This document shows, one piece after another, positions 5,412 to 5,482 of a stretch of 5,482 nt of DNA. Positions within the stretch are counted from its first letter, which is position 1, and each line of letters starts with the position of its first letter. The DNA lies in contig JAJRTM010000009.1 in the NCBI GenBank assembly GCA_024278285.1, positions 1 to 5,482 of the forward strand, in the 5' to 3' direction. This stretch comes from Planctomycetota bacterium. Its GTDB lineage: Bacteria > Planctomycetota > Planctomycetia > Planctomycetales > Planctomycetaceae. The translations under genes and the position numbers were made by a program. Below the pieces are notes generated by a model. The model was not told where the DNA came from, ran no database searches, and saw nothing but the letters and a program-made list of their open reading frames with translations.

Positions 5412-5482
5412 TTTGATGAGTTTAAGTGTCAAATAAAAAGGCAGCCTGAAATTCCCTGAAAAAGCAATCATAAAACGTTCAG

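Overview
The window looks like a piece of a Planctomycetota chromosome, perhaps a Gimesia- or Rubinisphaera-like lineage. I infer this from moderate GC, weak or absent Shine-Dalgarno sites, and a secretion/pilus gene pair built as fused GspL- and GspM-like proteins. It also has long intergenic gaps filled with repeats. No rRNA, tRNA or taxon-specific marker is present, so the assignment is tentative.

Layout, all real genes on the + strand. Positions 2-154 are the last 50 codons of an unidentified upstream gene, possibly a pseudopilin. Positions 155-531 hold a nested repeat: two inverted REP-like hairpin units beginning with GTAG (192-235 and 442-485) enclose a 131-bp MITE-like element (283-413). 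That element has perfect 22-bp terminal inverted repeats and a TGAA target duplication. Next come two tightly coupled genes: 532-2139, a GspL/PilM-PilN-like inner-membrane protein, and 2136-3062, a GspM/PilO-like protein with a C-terminal PilP/GspC-like domain. They share a 4-base overlap, with a strong ribosome site for the second.

Positions 3063-3799 carry no confident gene. They hold a second terminal-inverted-repeat element (3148-3389, 29-bp perfect arms), several small hairpins, a T-rich tract and one protein-like short minus-strand frame (3620-3748). A degenerate receiver-domain protein (3800-4171) follows, then a hairpin (4193-4214) and an Mrp/ApbC-type P-loop ATPase (4237-5307) that lacks the family's CXXC motif. 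The last 175 bases contain no gene, only a short 10-bp-period repeat.

The GspL-like and GspM-like proteins would form the inner-membrane assembly platform of a type II secretion or type IV pilus-like machine, linking a cytoplasmic ATPase to pseudopilins and a secretin encoded elsewhere. The receiver-like protein and the Mrp ATPase (iron-sulfur cluster carrier family) look functionally unrelated to that machine. I see no convincing wholly new system. The most unusual items are the nested repeat splitting the secretion operon, the cysteine-less Mrp and the degenerate receiver.
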